From Peronospora farinosa (lineage: Eukaryota > Oomycota > Peronosporomycetes > Peronosporales > Peronosporaceae), in the NCBI GenBank assembly GCA_947646735.1, contig CANTFK010000024.1, positions 310,001 to 374,000 of the forward strand: 64,000 nt of DNA. Direction: 5' to 3'. This document shows positions 20,926 to 32,600 of the stretch, piece by piece. The notes below the pieces were generated by a model that was not told the DNA's origin, made no database searches, and saw only the letters and a program-made list of their open reading frames with translations. A program made the position numbers and the translations under genes. Position 1 is the stretch's first letter, and each line of letters begins with the position of its first letter.

Positions 20926-21103
20926 TAATGACAGGTAGTGAAGCGGACAAAGTAACAATATGAAGTAACAAGGCAACATCTGATTGCAGTCTAAAGTTGC
21001 TCTATACAACCATCTGTCAATTGATTACCCACTGTCCTCGTTCGTCATCTCGAACCTTAGTCGCCATCTGTTTCATGTACACCACTTCAACACCGCTGAA
21101 CGG

Positions 21104-21122
21104 TCTCAATTCGCAATCTTCC
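21104..21122 (+). promoter_or_regulatory. Oomycete Inr-FPR core promoter
   Basis: TCTCAATTCGCAATCTTCC agrees at about 16 of 19 positions with the oomycete initiator plus flanking promoter region consensus (GCTCATTYYNCAWTTTNYY). It sits 23 bp before the ATG of the histidine phosphatase, the usual spacing. Confidence 0.6.
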
Positions 21123-21144
21123 ACGCAATTCGGACACGACGAAC

Positions 21145-22293
21145 ATGGCTACATTATCTTCCATGACCCTACGCCATGTTTTAATCTTTCATCGTCATGG
21201 CGATCGAACGCCTGTTCTGACTTGCATTGGCACAAAAGCATCACCAACACAAGAAGAAACGAATTTTTGGGCTTCTAAAGTAGCGACTTCCGACAAGTTA
21301 AACCTATTGCTACAAACAGCTCAACCTGTTGGTGCTGATCGTTCCAAGTCTCCAGTCATTCGACCGTCCAAGGAATCACGATATCCATATGGAATTTTGA
21401 CTCACAAGGGCGTCCAGGACATGATGAGGAAAGGACGTACATTGCGAGAACGATATGGAGACTTACTCGACCAAAATGTCAAGCAAGAGGACGTCTATGT
21501 GCTCTCCAGCAGCGTTCCACGTACTATTGAATCCGTGCAGTGTCTGCTTCGAGGGTTCTTTCATGACAGTGGTGATAACGAACAGAGGTATACGATCCCA
21601 CAGTTTTACGTGCACACGTACGAGCATAACGTACTAGCGCCCATGCATCCACAGCAAGTGTTTAACGAGATCGAGCTCATTGTTCACGATGACGTGCTGA
21701 ATCTACGCAGTCAAGAGGAGCAAGATGCGACAAAGAAGTTGGCGTTGCATCTACGAGAGTGTCTAGGAATACCTGATGATCAACTGTTGTCTTGGACGGC
21801 GTTGCGAGACACGCTGACTTGCCGTCAAGCACATGGCTGGCCATTCCCGGAAGGTGTCGACCGCAAGATTTTTAAGCAGATTGAGGCCTATGATACGTGG
21901 CTTTGGCAACGTCTCTATCATCGCAAAGATTTTTGCTACGGCGCGTTCAAGGATGGAGTCAAGGAAGTGTACAGCTTTGTAAAGGCAGTAGTGGAGAAGA
22001 AACACACTGCCAAGTTGTCCTTCTTCTCGGCGCATGATAACTCCATTGTGGCGCTTGTGGGCGCTCTGCAGATTGAAGTGGGCTCGCAGCTGCCTAAGTA
22101 TGGTACCACATTGGCGTTCGAAGTGTATGAGGACGAGACGACCGGTAATTATTTCATTACACCACGTTACGAGAACGAGGTCGTGAGTTTTGCAGGACAT
22201 ACGCACGATCCGCTTTGCCCATTCTCACACTTCGAGTCGCTAGCCCTCGATTTCCTACATCCCAAGGAAACACTGAGCATCGAGGCACGGTAA
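21145..22293 (+). CDS. Histidine acid phosphatase family protein (branch 2)
   Basis: One exon, 382 residues, ATG 21145. The N-terminal active site VLIFHRHGDRTP holds the nucleophilic histidine, and the C-terminal SAHDNSIVAL holds the HD proton donor pair. Between them are conserved blocks such as YPYGILTHKGVQDMMRKGRT and SSSVPRTIESVQCLLRGFF, seen in acid phosphatases and lysophosphatidic acid phosphatase (ACP6-like). There is no signal peptide, so an intracellular or mitochondrial role fits better than secretion. The substrate cannot be read from sequence. The PPR gene is divergent, with a shared 219 bp upstream region. Confidence 0.9.
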   Translation: MATLSSMTLRHVLIFHRHGDRTPVLTCIGTKASPTQEETNFWASKVATSDKLNLLLQTAQPVGADRSKSPVIRPSKESRYPYGILTHKGVQDMMRKGRTLRERYGDLLDQNVKQEDVYVLSSSVPRTIESVQCLLRGFFHDSGDNEQRYTIPQFYVHTYEHNVLAPMHPQQVFNEIELIVHDDVLNLRSQEEQDATKKLALHLRECLGIPDDQLLSWTALRDTLTCRQAHGWPFPEGVDRKIFKQIEAYDTWLWQRLYHRKDFCYGAFKDGVKEVYSFVKAVVEKKHTAKLSFFSAHDNSIVALVGALQIEVGSQLPKYGTTLAFEVYEDETTGNYFITPRYENEVVSFAGHTHDPLCPFSHFESLALDFLHPKETLSIEAR

Positions 22294-22877
22294 GTAGACT
22301 GCGACTGCATCTATTACTTGTCATTCACATGAGTGGCTTGTGTGAACTGTTCAATGTGATCGATGCCTTTATAATTCAAGTCTTCCACCAGCTCTCTTTC
22401 TGTGGTTGTGCTTGTGCTGCTACATCTTCACATTCTTGGCCTCAATTGCGTTCAAAAGCGACTCAAAGCGCTAGAACTCGCCTCGGATACTTTATGTCGA
22501 ACATCAAAATGCTGTCACCTAGGAAGCGCAGAATATGTCAATACAAGCTGCGAAACACGTCGCCGGGTCTTTTGAGGCCACTGCTGCTAAGGGTCCAAAT
22601 AATTCTCCATCTACATCACAGTCACACGGCGATTACCAGTTTTCAAACGCCGTACTCCTTCCAGCAAGTCCCTTTGCTCAAATCGTGGCACTATCAAACG
22701 GTGTGTAGGCGATCGACGTTTGGGACGCACAAGCGTGGACCTTGGCATGCGTGCATCAGGGTCTGCTTGTTCTCAAAAGTACATACGACGAGTGATCAGA
22801 TTGACGCCAATACTTCTCCATAACACACGAAATCAACTAGACCGATCTCCATTCATTGCCGATAGCTATTCACATCG
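22294..22877. other. Intergenic with a possible decayed coding piece
   Basis: At about 22550-22800 a plus-strand frame reads like part of a beta-propeller (AVLLPASPFAQIVALSNG, stop, AIDVWDAQAWTLACVHQG) with no start and with stops. This may be a relic of a WD-type gene. Nothing else is recognised. Confidence 0.35.
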
Positions 22878-25568
22878 TTAGTAGATCTCCGCCATGATGT
22901 TCACAACAAGCGCTGTCCAGCCCGTGAACGGATGGCACCGTTGTCCTCGACCGTATTGCTGCACACTATGAATATCACCGCTGTACTGTTCCCACAGATA
23001 CCCAGTGCGCTCGTACTCGCGATACACATTGGCAATCACGTTCGCACGTAGCGCAGTATACGCCGAATGGAACTCTGCTTGGAACGGACTCCCCGTACTC
23101 GGCTGCGCGTAGTGATGCAGTGCATCCAAAGCCAGGTAGTTGGCATTCATCCAAATTGCTCCACGCCAGTACGGGTTGTCTCCAGGCGCGTTTTCCTGCT
23201 CAAAGAATTGATCACTCGTAGACAAGGAACGCAGTCCGAAAGGAGACCACAGCTGCGCAGGGTCTGTAACTTGCTTCAACAGTGCAAGCAGCTTCAGCGA
23301 GTCGGGCGGCAACAACTTCAGAAGGAGCGGGAACACGCTGACGTAGCCGACGTGCTTTACATGCTGTAGCTTTATGGTATGAGGAACAAACACAGGCAGC
23401 ATCTGCAGCCCACCGCGGCCATCACCCAGAGGGAACATGTATTCGGGATGACTTGCCGGGCACTCGACTTGCTTTGTTTCAAGCTGCGTAATGGTGGCTG
23501 TCGCATCAATCACTTGACCCTGCTCGTTGCGGCAGCGCACAGCAACCCGGTACTCAATCACACCGTCCTCGCTGTGCTCGCCCACATCAAAGTACGACTG
23601 AGCTTCCTCGTTCCAGTGGTGTTCATCCAATCCAGCGAAGAAGTGCGCACTGTTTGACTTGAAAAGCTGAATGTCAGCATCCTGACCAATGAAACTTGCA
23701 AGCTTCGCCATAACGTTGCTCGACCGAATCATCCACGACAGCAGATCCACGTGCATTTCATTTTCACTAGGAAATGAGGCACGTGGATAGTCATCCAGGC
23801 CGGAAGAAAGCGTGTTTGAAATGAGCTTGCCATCATTCCGGTGACGACCACGCCAGCGGAAGCTCGTACTATGCGGTCCATACTGCGTCTTCAAGAACCA
23901 GCTATACCAACGCTTAAGAAACGGAAAGATCGTACGCATATATTCCTGCAACTCTTTGTCCGTGTCAGCATTCTGATGCCACTGCATCATTTTCTCGAGA
24001 GCCAGAAGCAGCGTAGGAGGATTTGCGTGTTCTACGTGCTGGACCAAGAACCCAGTCGGCACGCGACGACGAGCATCTTGGCCTAAGATCTGCTCGCGAG
24101 CAATATAGCCATCTTCTTCCATAAGGCCAAGCCAATGTGCGACAACATCACGCGTGAGTCGGTCGTCAAAAGCCGAGATACCTATCTGGTGAAAGCCTTC
24201 GTCCCACACAAAACCTCGAGGAAAGAAAGACCGCGACGGGACTGCTGTAAACAGCGGCTTCACGGGCGACTCGACAACTTCGGATTTCTCCGGATCATGT
24301 TGCACCAACGAACTTCCATAAAAGTAGCCTGTGCCACCAATCAAGTTACTGAAAGCCGCCTTTGCAAATGCTTTGAGGCTTTCATTAAACGGCGTCTCAT
24401 CGCCATTATTCACTGGCCACGATTTTGTCGATAAATGAAAAGTTTCTTCAAACTTGTCCTCAAACTGCTTGGAGTACTCAATCAGCTTGTCAGCCATGAG
24501 ATTATCAATGGGACTTGTCACAGTTTCAGCTCCACTACAAGACGCAACTTCATTGAATAGCACATCCAGTACAACATCTCCTTCTTTAAACGTAGCAATA
24601 TCAACATCAATAATCGCCTGCACGACCATTAACGTACTACCTTCTTCGATAAAATCCTCAAGATAAATCTCCTCCTCTTCCTCCAAGTTCCTGCTCTCTT
24701 TGCCACCAAAATGTTGAGCAAGAGATACCAATTTCTCCTTCACATTGACTGCATTAGTGTCTTTAAGACCAGCATAATGCAACTCCATGCTACGAATTGT
24801 ACGTCGAGTTTTCAGCTGAATTTGTATCTGAAACACTAATGGTGCCGTCTCCTTCTCATCTTCTAACCCTTCACTCTCCAGCACCATTTGGATACATTTT
24901 TCATCCTCCTGTCCACACAAAATCTCGGTTGGTTCAACTGTCACTTCAACTAAATTTTGCAGCTTTTCACGACAAATTAACGCCAAAGTCTCGTCTCCAC
25001 AGCTTAAGTCGACGTAAAAAAACACCGACACTTTATTTCGTACTTGTAAATGACGTTGATACATTTCGTCTCGAGGGAGCAAAGGACTCACTTGTACTCG
25101 GACACCCCATCCTTGAATTTCATTGGTCAAAAATCGGACATAACTCGTCTGAAGCTCGAGACGATTAAATTGGTCCTCGATCTTTTGGACGCCATAATGA
25201 GTCCCATCGTGTTCAACCCATCCATAACGTTGAAGGTTGTCCTCCTGGCGACATTCATGTCGTATTTGGGACACATCTTCCATTTGGGACGTCCATAAAA
25301 GACCCGCCGACACAAAATTAGGCGCAGAACGGGACCGAAGGCCTAAATAATGTCCGGGACGGTACGTGCCCCACCGATACCGCGTCACGGAATTGGTTTG
25401 AGTGAATTGGTGCAACACCTCGACATCCAGACTCAATGGACTGAACGTAGACACGTCCATACGCCCATACATTGTCGTGTATGTAGAAATCGCCATCGCT
25501 ATCAAGGATGCACCCACATAGACCATTTTAAAACGTCGCGTACTCTCCTCCGCCGTTAGGGGGGCCAT
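22878..25568 (-). CDS. MOGS: Mannosyl-oligosaccharide glucosidase (glucosidase I), GH63
   Basis: One exon, 896 residues from ATG 25568. This start gives MAPLTAEESTRRFK and then a single membrane helix (MVYVGASLIAMAISTYTTMYG), the type II anchor of ER glucosidase I. The lumenal part has GH63 hallmarks: RYRWGTYRPGHYLGL near the N-terminus, FFPRGFVWDEGFHQIGISAF, YWRGAIWMNANYLALDAL and HPFTGWTALVVNIM at the end. It removes the outermost glucose from the N-glycan just after transfer. The frame stays open 67 codons upstream, but that extension has no anchor and would run into the neighbour's promoter. Head-to-head with the OST3/OST6 gene. Confidence 0.95.
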   Translation of the reverse strand: MAPLTAEESTRRFKMVYVGASLIAMAISTYTTMYGRMDVSTFSPLSLDVEVLHQFTQTNSVTRYRWGTYRPGHYLGLRSRSAPNFVSAGLLWTSQMEDVSQIRHECRQEDNLQRYGWVEHDGTHYGVQKIEDQFNRLELQTSYVRFLTNEIQGWGVRVQVSPLLPRDEMYQRHLQVRNKVSVFFYVDLSCGDETLALICREKLQNLVEVTVEPTEILCGQEDEKCIQMVLESEGLEDEKETAPLVFQIQIQLKTRRTIRSMELHYAGLKDTNAVNVKEKLVSLAQHFGGKESRNLEEEEEIYLEDFIEEGSTLMVVQAIIDVDIATFKEGDVVLDVLFNEVASCSGAETVTSPIDNLMADKLIEYSKQFEDKFEETFHLSTKSWPVNNGDETPFNESLKAFAKAAFSNLIGGTGYFYGSSLVQHDPEKSEVVESPVKPLFTAVPSRSFFPRGFVWDEGFHQIGISAFDDRLTRDVVAHWLGLMEEDGYIAREQILGQDARRRVPTGFLVQHVEHANPPTLLLALEKMMQWHQNADTDKELQEYMRTIFPFLKRWYSWFLKTQYGPHSTSFRWRGRHRNDGKLISNTLSSGLDDYPRASFPSENEMHVDLLSWMIRSSNVMAKLASFIGQDADIQLFKSNSAHFFAGLDEHHWNEEAQSYFDVGEHSEDGVIEYRVAVRCRNEQGQVIDATATITQLETKQVECPASHPEYMFPLGDGRGGLQMLPVFVPHTIKLQHVKHVGYVSVFPLLLKLLPPDSLKLLALLKQVTDPAQLWSPFGLRSLSTSDQFFEQENAPGDNPYWRGAIWMNANYLALDALHHYAQPSTGSPFQAEFHSAYTALRANVIANVYREYERTGYLWEQYSGDIHSVQQYGRGQRCHPFTGWTALVVNIMAEIY

Positions 25569-25774
25569 GATGACGTCTATTAAAAAGGACACAAATTTAA
25601 TGTCGCGACGCAAAACTTGTCCAAGTTGTAAACACAAATCATTATGTCTGACAAGAACTGGCCAATTGACTGGCCAATTACCAAGTTGTTCCGTCTTGTC
25701 ATTGGTTGAAAATATATAATCATCGCCCTTATTGTCCGTCATTTTTCGATCCTCCACGTGGCAAGACATTGACT
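25569..25774. promoter_or_regulatory. Bidirectional promoter between two N-glycosylation genes
   Basis: 206 bp separate the two start codons. On the plus side TCATTTTTCGATCCTCC (about 25739-25755) looks like an oomycete Inr plus flanking region, 20 bp before the OST3/OST6 ATG. A TATATAA-like string lies at about 25712. Confidence 0.5.
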
Positions 25775-26830
25775 ATGGCACGAGGAATGATGAAGATGTG
25801 GACGCTATTATTGACGTTTCTACTTGTGATCCAGTGGTCAAACGTCGATGTTGAAGCCAAGAAGAGTCGTAAGCATACGAAGGCGATACTTAGCGGCAGT
25901 GAAAAGCTCGTGCAATTGCAAGATCATGTGATCAATGGGGTCGTGCCTTTTACGAACGAACTCTTTACGCTTTACGCTGTTCGTCCTGAACGGCCGTATC
26001 ATTTAGTACTGTTGATCACAGCTACAGCTTCTAATTTCAACTGTGACATGTGCCAGAAAGTGGCGCCAGAATTTGAGCTCTTGGCCAAGAGCTACAAAGC
26101 GAAGGATGACACCGACGTGGCCGTTTTTTTTGCCGTTGTCGACTTTGATACAAATCGAGAGGTATTTGGGCGTTATGATTTGACGTCCGCACCTCATGTT
26201 TTTTACTTGGAACCCAACAATTCCATTGATATTGGCGACAAGATTCCTCTGAAAAGTACAATTGAACCACAGAATATCTACAATATCTTTTCCCAAGGCA
26301 TTACAGCCGAATCGATGGCCCAATTTGTCCAAGAACAGACAGGCTATGAGATCAAGATCCAACGGTCGAAAACGACTCTCTACATGCTGCTTCTAGTAGC
26401 ACTTGTGGTAGTAGTCTTGCTGGCGAAATTGGTGTTGAACCATCTGGACTTTGTACTGGCCAAATTACGCCGGAAACAGCTCTGGATGACCGTCTCGTTG
26501 CTGTTCTATGGTCTGTCAGTGTCGGGGATGGTCTTTTGTATCATTCGCAATCCACCGCCATTCAGTGTCGACCGCAAGGGAAATGTCCAGTACTTTCATC
26601 CACAAGGCAGACAGCAGTTTGTCTACGAAGGACTTATCATTGGTGGGTTTAACATTGCTGCAGCTGTCTTCATGATCTTGCTGTCCAAATGGGCCGTGTA
26701 CGTCCGCAACCCGATCGTCCGTTATCTTGCCATTGTTTGCTGTGCACTGGGCTTTGTGTTCATGTATCGCCAGATGACAAACGCGTACAAATTCAAGAAT
26801 CGCTGGTACACTGGCTTTTTGGGCTTTTAG
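25775..26830 (+). CDS. Oligosaccharyltransferase subunit, OST3/OST6 (TUSC3/MAGT1) family
   Basis: One exon, 352 residues. ATG 25775 gives a signal peptide (MKMWTLLLTFLLVIQWSNVDVE). A lumenal thioredoxin-like domain follows with its CxxC redox pair in FNCDMCQKVAPEF, and later AVVDFDTNREVFGRYDLTSAP. Four membrane helices end the protein (LLLVALVVVVLLAKLVL, LLFYGLSVSGMVFCII, GGFNIAAAVFMILL, YLAIVCCALGFVFMY). The subunit holds cysteine-containing acceptors by mixed disulfides so the OST complex can glycosylate them. The neighbouring MOGS acts on the glycan immediately afterwards, so the pair is functionally coherent. Confidence 0.93.
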   Translation: MARGMMKMWTLLLTFLLVIQWSNVDVEAKKSRKHTKAILSGSEKLVQLQDHVINGVVPFTNELFTLYAVRPERPYHLVLLITATASNFNCDMCQKVAPEFELLAKSYKAKDDTDVAVFFAVVDFDTNREVFGRYDLTSAPHVFYLEPNNSIDIGDKIPLKSTIEPQNIYNIFSQGITAESMAQFVQEQTGYEIKIQRSKTTLYMLLLVALVVVVLLAKLVLNHLDFVLAKLRRKQLWMTVSLLFYGLSVSGMVFCIIRNPPPFSVDRKGNVQYFHPQGRQQFVYEGLIIGGFNIAAAVFMILLSKWAVYVRNPIVRYLAIVCCALGFVFMYRQMTNAYKFKNRWYTGFLGF

Positions 26831-27180
26831 ATGCAGAAGATACACCTGCAGCCCTGTCAATCAAGTGATGCTGCGAGAAGAAGAAGAAAAGACAATACGA
26901 GTGACAAGAGAGATCTGGTAGTCAGTCAATCAAGGGCTTTTAAATTGGTCACTGTTCCAAAATAAGTTGTCACGACGTCATAAAAAATAGTGTTGACCCA
27001 ATTTTCTTGAAAATAGGTCGGATTGTGTACACAATTACCCAAACTCCCTTTCTCTTGTCCCCCCACCCTTTAGCCAATCGTACGTGTCCAGCATAAATTA
27101 TCTCAAAAATATCCAGTCTTTAATCCGCCTCATCCTGACGATAATAGTTCCTACGACTTGACAACGACGCGCCCTTGACA
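26831..27180. other. Intergenic, 350 bp, nothing recognised
   Basis: AT-rich and C-rich runs only. It contains the 3' end of OST3/OST6 and the promoter of the next gene. Confidence 0.5.
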
Positions 27181-29382
27181 ATGGAAGGATGGCTTACAAA
27201 ACGTCGTGATCATATGAACTTGATTTGGCGTACGTTTCGTCTCTTTAAAAATCTCACTCTCTACTATCGTCTCGTATAAACTAAAATATCTCTTTTATTT
27301 TTATCTGTGATAAAAAAATTATATCCATGATATTATCCATTAGGGGATCGCTATTTTCTTTTGGATTGTAACCAGTTACGATATTATCGTAAACGTGGGG
27401 ATCCAGCACCTCGGGGTACATATATCCTAACCGATGGATGTATTGTGAGTCCTGTCTTCAATTCCGAAGAAAAACATAAACATCATGGCCCCGTGTGGAT
27501 GTTTCGGATTACATTTACCGTTGGAGACACGACTACAGGCGAAAAACAAGCCAAAAAAGACCGATTTTTAGATTTGGGAGCCAAAAGTGAAGAAAATGCT
27601 AAAAATTGGAAAAAAGCCTTGGAAACAGCTGTTCGATCGTTGCAGGAATTGGTGCTCCATCAACGAAAACTCAAATCAGATTCCGAGAATTTTCCAACCC
27701 CGACATATGTTCCACGGATGCTCCAAGCTGATGAAGACACAATGTCTTTATTTAATTTAGATGCTGATAATGTCAAGGCTGAACAAGTGTGGTGGTTGGC
27801 TCGAGTGGAAGGAGGATTACGGATCATGCAGGAATGTCCATTGGGACCAAATGTTGCTGCAACGTTGTGTTTTCAACATGCAACGACGACAAATGGATTG
27901 ATTTGTAGTGCTGTCCTGGGAGCAGCATTGAGTTTTAGTATCATGTATTCCTTTGCTATGAATATGTTGCTAAGTTTCATGACGGCTATGATGGCTATTG
28001 GTGTTTGTTGTGTAGCAGTGATGCCAACTCAAACACCAGAGATTTCAAGCTTTCGGGTATCACAAGTTGTACATGGATCACCGACTGAAGTGTTTCGACT
28101 CATTATGAATTCCAAACGATTTCAACGATGGGATGCTGCAACAGCAACGATGCGTGTTGTGCAGCAATTAGATGATCATGCTGATATTGTCTATGTGACA
28201 CAACGACCGACGTACTTGTGGCCATTATGGCAAAAAGCTCGTGATCTTGTCTTTATGCGCTATTGGCGACGTGAAGAAGACGGATCGTACTTTGTCATGT
28301 ACCAGAGCATGGACCATCCCGAGTGTCGGGTGCGTCACAATTACGTACGAGCAAACATTCTCGGTGGCGGCTTTGTTATTGCTCCCCAACGTGTTCCAAG
28401 TGGAACCATTCGTACGCTCGTCACTTATGTGCTCCGATACGATCCTGGTGGTTGGTCGCGCATTTACCACCAGCTCGGTATGGATGTGGACTTGGTCATG
28501 CCTCAGCTGCGCAGTGTTGTGGGCATTCGCGATGAAATGAGCGCCACTGACTTCATCACACCCAACGTCTCGATGGCGTCAGCTGGAGAAGGCGAAGAAG
28601 GACCAGAAGCTGGTGAGGAGGATTCGGCTGTCAACCAACGCACGAGCGTAGACTCTATGGGTGTTGTCATGGGTGTGCAGAAGCTTCAGACTAGTTTGCC
28701 AGAGAAGATGTGGGCCGAGCCTGACGCCTCTCTTTTCAGTGTGCGTGGCCACAATTACCTAAACGACAAGAAGAAGATTCCGTCAGCACCGGCAATGTTT
28801 CACACTGTCGGTGTGGATTTATTGTCCTTCAGCAGTGCAGCCGAGAGATACAACATTTCGTCTCGTGCGGACAGTGTTGGTCGTACTAGCACCAAGTTTA
28901 CGTTTGTTGTGAACATGATCATCCCGGGTACCGAAAACACGTGCATGGTGTTTTACTTTCATCCTGCGCGTGATAATGTGTTCGAAGACGGCTCACCTTT
29001 TTCCGAGCTGCTGAACGACTTCTTTGATGGCGACGATGAATTCCGGAACTCGCGCTTCAAACTCATTCCGACCGTGGAGGAGGGTAGCTTCATTATCAAG
29101 CAGTCGGTCGGTTCAAAGCCGACACTCCTGGGCAACAAGTTGAAGTGCCTTTACTACCGTGGAGACAACTACTTTGAAGTGGACATTGACATTTCATCGA
29201 ACTCGGTTGCTAACACAGTCGTGGGCATGGTGCAAGGTGTTACCAAATCGCTGGTGGTAGACATGGCATTCCTGCTCGAGGCTCAATCCGACGAAGAGCT
29301 GCCTGAAATTATCCTTGGTGCCGTGCGTCTGCAACACGTTTCTCTTGACAACCCGCATCGCATGCCACAGCTGTCGCCTTGA
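27181..29382 (+). CDS. PH-START-EDR2 (DUF1336) lipid-binding protein
   Basis: Exons 27181-27229 and 27344-29382 (114 bp intron, GTACGT donor) give 695 residues. The first exon supplies MEGWLTKRRDHMNLIW, and the join completes a PH domain (RDRYFLLDCNQLRYYRKRG.., to about residue 115). Two hydrophobic helices follow at about 200-240 (GLICSAVLGAALSFSIMYSF, LLSFMTAMMAIGVCCVAVM). Then a START domain (SPTEVFRLIMNSKRFQRWDA.., about 255-420), an acidic linker, and a C-terminal EDR2/DUF1336 domain (MWAEPDASLFSVRGHNYLND.. to the end). Plant EDR2 has the same order and acts in lipid-linked defence signalling. The membrane pair between PH and START suggests a fixed membrane anchor. Lipid ligand unknown. 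Confidence 0.9.
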
Positions 29383-29653
29383 TCGTGGCATTCAAGCAAT
29401 CGACCTGGAAGCTTCAAGTTGGCGATAACGGGTGGACTTGTGGCAGGTCGCGTGCACGATCTCTTCATGATGGATGCATCAAGTGGAAGTGATATGGATT
29501 AGTAGCGAGCTTCAGCGCTTCCTTTAGTTTCTGGATGGTCAACGCTTTCATCGCGTGTGTACTCAATACATTCGTTTACTTCGCTGGTTGCTGTTCTGCT
29601 TTGCACTTCTCTCAGCAGCGCTGCTTATAATTATCTGACGTTCTGCTTACTTC

Positions 29654-32600
29654 TTACCTGAGGGTCGAGAGCATGGCAACGTTATGCTCGTGCTTGATTG
29701 CCATCATCGGGTTTCGCTTTCCAGGTTTGAGAGTCATCCGAGTCTCCAGTTGATTCTTTTTTCGTGAACATCGTCCGGCTGCAGCATTTTTTCTCGTAGG
29801 GATGAAGTTGGCGTGATCCCAGACGGTGTCACCTAGAGCAACCTGGTTCCAGAGATAACTCACCAAGCTTGCATTGTGCAGGTCTGCATTCGTGAGGAAG
29901 CAAAAGATTCTTGCACTAACATCATTTTCCAACGGAGGAAGTTTTGCTCCAAATAATGGCAGCACGAAGACTTGTTCGGCTCCGGCTGATGACGCAGCTT
30001 TTCCAATTCTGTCCGCAAAAGGCCATTGCTGTAGCTTGTGCTCCTGCAGACTGTAAGTGGCTTCATTGCTGCCACCTCGCTGTTCCTCACCTTGTCCTCT
30101 AACCGGTGACATTTTTTCAAGAGATTGACTTTGATTGTTTACTTGAGGCGTAGATCCGGATATGAACGGCACTAATCTCACCACCCGAGTACCACCTGCA
30201 CCAATTCTTCTCGATGCAAGTAGCCTCGACTGCAACCGCTCGGTTCGATCGCGTTCTCGTTCTGGAGAGGCCTCAAATGGTGATGAAAAGTCTTCTTTCC
30301 AAGTTTTGCGGTCAATGCGCATCCGCCGCCTAGTACCATGAAGAACCGGCGATACAAAGGTCTCGTCAAGCTCGTTCGCAATACGTGACGGTGTACCACC
30401 CAATGCTGATTCCGCTCTTGCAACGCCGTTTTCATGTGCTACGCACGGTGTCTGGTTCTTACAATCCTGTAGACATTGACAGAGAATTGTTAATGCAACA
30501 ATATTCAGAGAAACAACAAGAACTACGTACAATGCATCGGCAGTTGTCACCGCAAGACACTCCCGCCTGAAAGCATTCGCAGTACTTCTTCTGACAAGCT
30601 GACTTTTTGCAATGACATCCGTGCTTATGCATCTTCGTGGTCGCCAAACCCGCACTTATAATTTGCTGTTGTTGTTGAAAGCTCATTTGACCAAGTGGCG
30701 ACAATAAGGACCCCGTGGAAACATGGCTACCACCAGATGCACCAACTGATAAGCGATGAGCACCTCCTTTCGCCAATGCTACCGCGGCAGGTGTGGCACA
30801 AATTTTCGGCTTGAACGCGTTCGGATTCTTTTCTAACCGCGATGCGATAGCTTGCTGCCGCACCTCCTCCGTCGCGGTCGTGTTGGCACAATCGAAACAA
30901 TTACAGCTTTTGCCGCAATAGCCTCCAAGGCGGAAGCACTCACAGTACAGTTTGAGACACTTGGACTTTTTGCAATTGCACGGGGCTTTCTTGGACACGT
31001 GTGGTGGCATCACCATGACTGTAGCACCTAGCAGAGGTTTGGGTGTTGACTGCAACGGCATCGTCAGTAAAGTGGATGATCCAAAGCGCGTCGGCGTTTG
31101 AAGCATACTACTGTCGAACGAAGCCATGTCACTTGCATCGCAAGTTAGCATCATTTGTGATGGTAGTATGCTGTACTTGTCTGGAGTTGTTATCACCTCT
31201 CGCTTGATTTGCTTCGCAGGTGTAACTGCTAATGCTACTGCCTGGTGAACATCGAGCGGCACTATTCGCATCTTCCGTTCGAAAACATTGGCCATCGAAG
31301 CAGGCATGGAGACACACTGCGATGCTTTTCGCTTCTTGATATTGCCAACAGGTGTGGCTGGTGCTGGTATCGGATCTGTCGCTGGAACCAACCTGTGCGT
31401 TACTGGTGGAGACAAAGGCGCCTCATCGACAGCGACCTTAGTAGCTTGCTGACCGGGGACCAACTTTTGAGCTGTGGCGGTCGTCAAGATGCTAGCTTGT
31501 GACGTTTGTCCGTTCCAAGGGTGTAATGGTGATCGGGTGACAGTACGCGGAAAGGTAGACGACTTCACCGGGGTTTGCAACAATTTACGTTGAACGTTGC
31601 TGGAAGAAGATGCTTGCGGGTGCTTGTCCTCAGCATTACGTCGGCGCATGTACTTCTTCCGTTTCCTATACGATTCAATGTGTAAGAACACAACGCTTAG
31701 TCTACTTTGTCACAACGTAAGCGTTTGACCCATCAAGCACAGTTCATTAGAATGAACGTACAAGCTATTGTTGATGGCCTGATATTCACGCGTAGGATGT
31801 GAGTCTAGCAATGATGGAGAGGGTCCAAATGACGTGTGGAGCTTCAACTTCATGACGCTATAACTCCCTACTTTTAACCGCTCGTCTTGTCCTGGTGTTG
31901 CACTCGTGGAAGCCTGAATGTTCGGAAACGACTCTGCGAAAAAGTTTGAAGACATCACTCCCGATGCAGATCCGGGAGCTGAGATGGCTAATGATGCAGT
32001 CGATGACATTCCTCGCTTTCTGCTCGGCTTATGCTTTGGTGTCTCGATAATCGTAGGTGTGTTACTGTACGCGTGAGCTATTGAGCGAGAGCCTCCATTA
32101 CCACATAGATCCGGTTCACGAAATGTTGGAAGTCTGTACATTGCATTGTTAGAAGCAAGAAAAGCGACAAGAGCTTGGTAGAGTTGCTTCTACGTACAAT
32201 CTTGGCAGTTCATAAGAGCGAGGTACAAGTGGTGAAAGCTTCATTGGCATGAAGCTGGTCTCGAACTCCTCAGCGACCATAAGTGGGGAAAGTGAATTTG
32301 CAAACGAGAAAAACGAGTCGTGCTCGTTCAAAGTAGTCAGCGATCCACTGGGAACGCAATGAATATCGTCGGGATCGAGAATTGAGGCAGTAGTGCATGC
32401 CTGACTATTGGTTTTAGATGGCAATTGTATTTTTTCCTCAGCGATTTCTTGCTCGATGCCAAACTTTACAGCAGTCGAAGCTTCCTCCACGTCCGTAGTC
32501 TGTACGTTCTTGTGTTTTTCTTGCTGACAAAGTGAGTCAGTAGCTTCCAACAGCCTTTTCGGCTTTGCGAGCCGTATAGGCACAACATTGTGACGTTGCA

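Noticed and set aside
22215..22823. 202-codon plus-strand frame after the histidine phosphatase
   Set aside because: It overlaps the phosphatase in another frame and has no ordered motif; another frame there looks more like decayed coding sequence.
30459..31691. Treating the CXC frame and the 29654-30655 frame as two genes
   Set aside because: A GTACGT..ACAG intron at 30530-30467 joins them and completes the second CXC repeat (CRCIDCKNQ).
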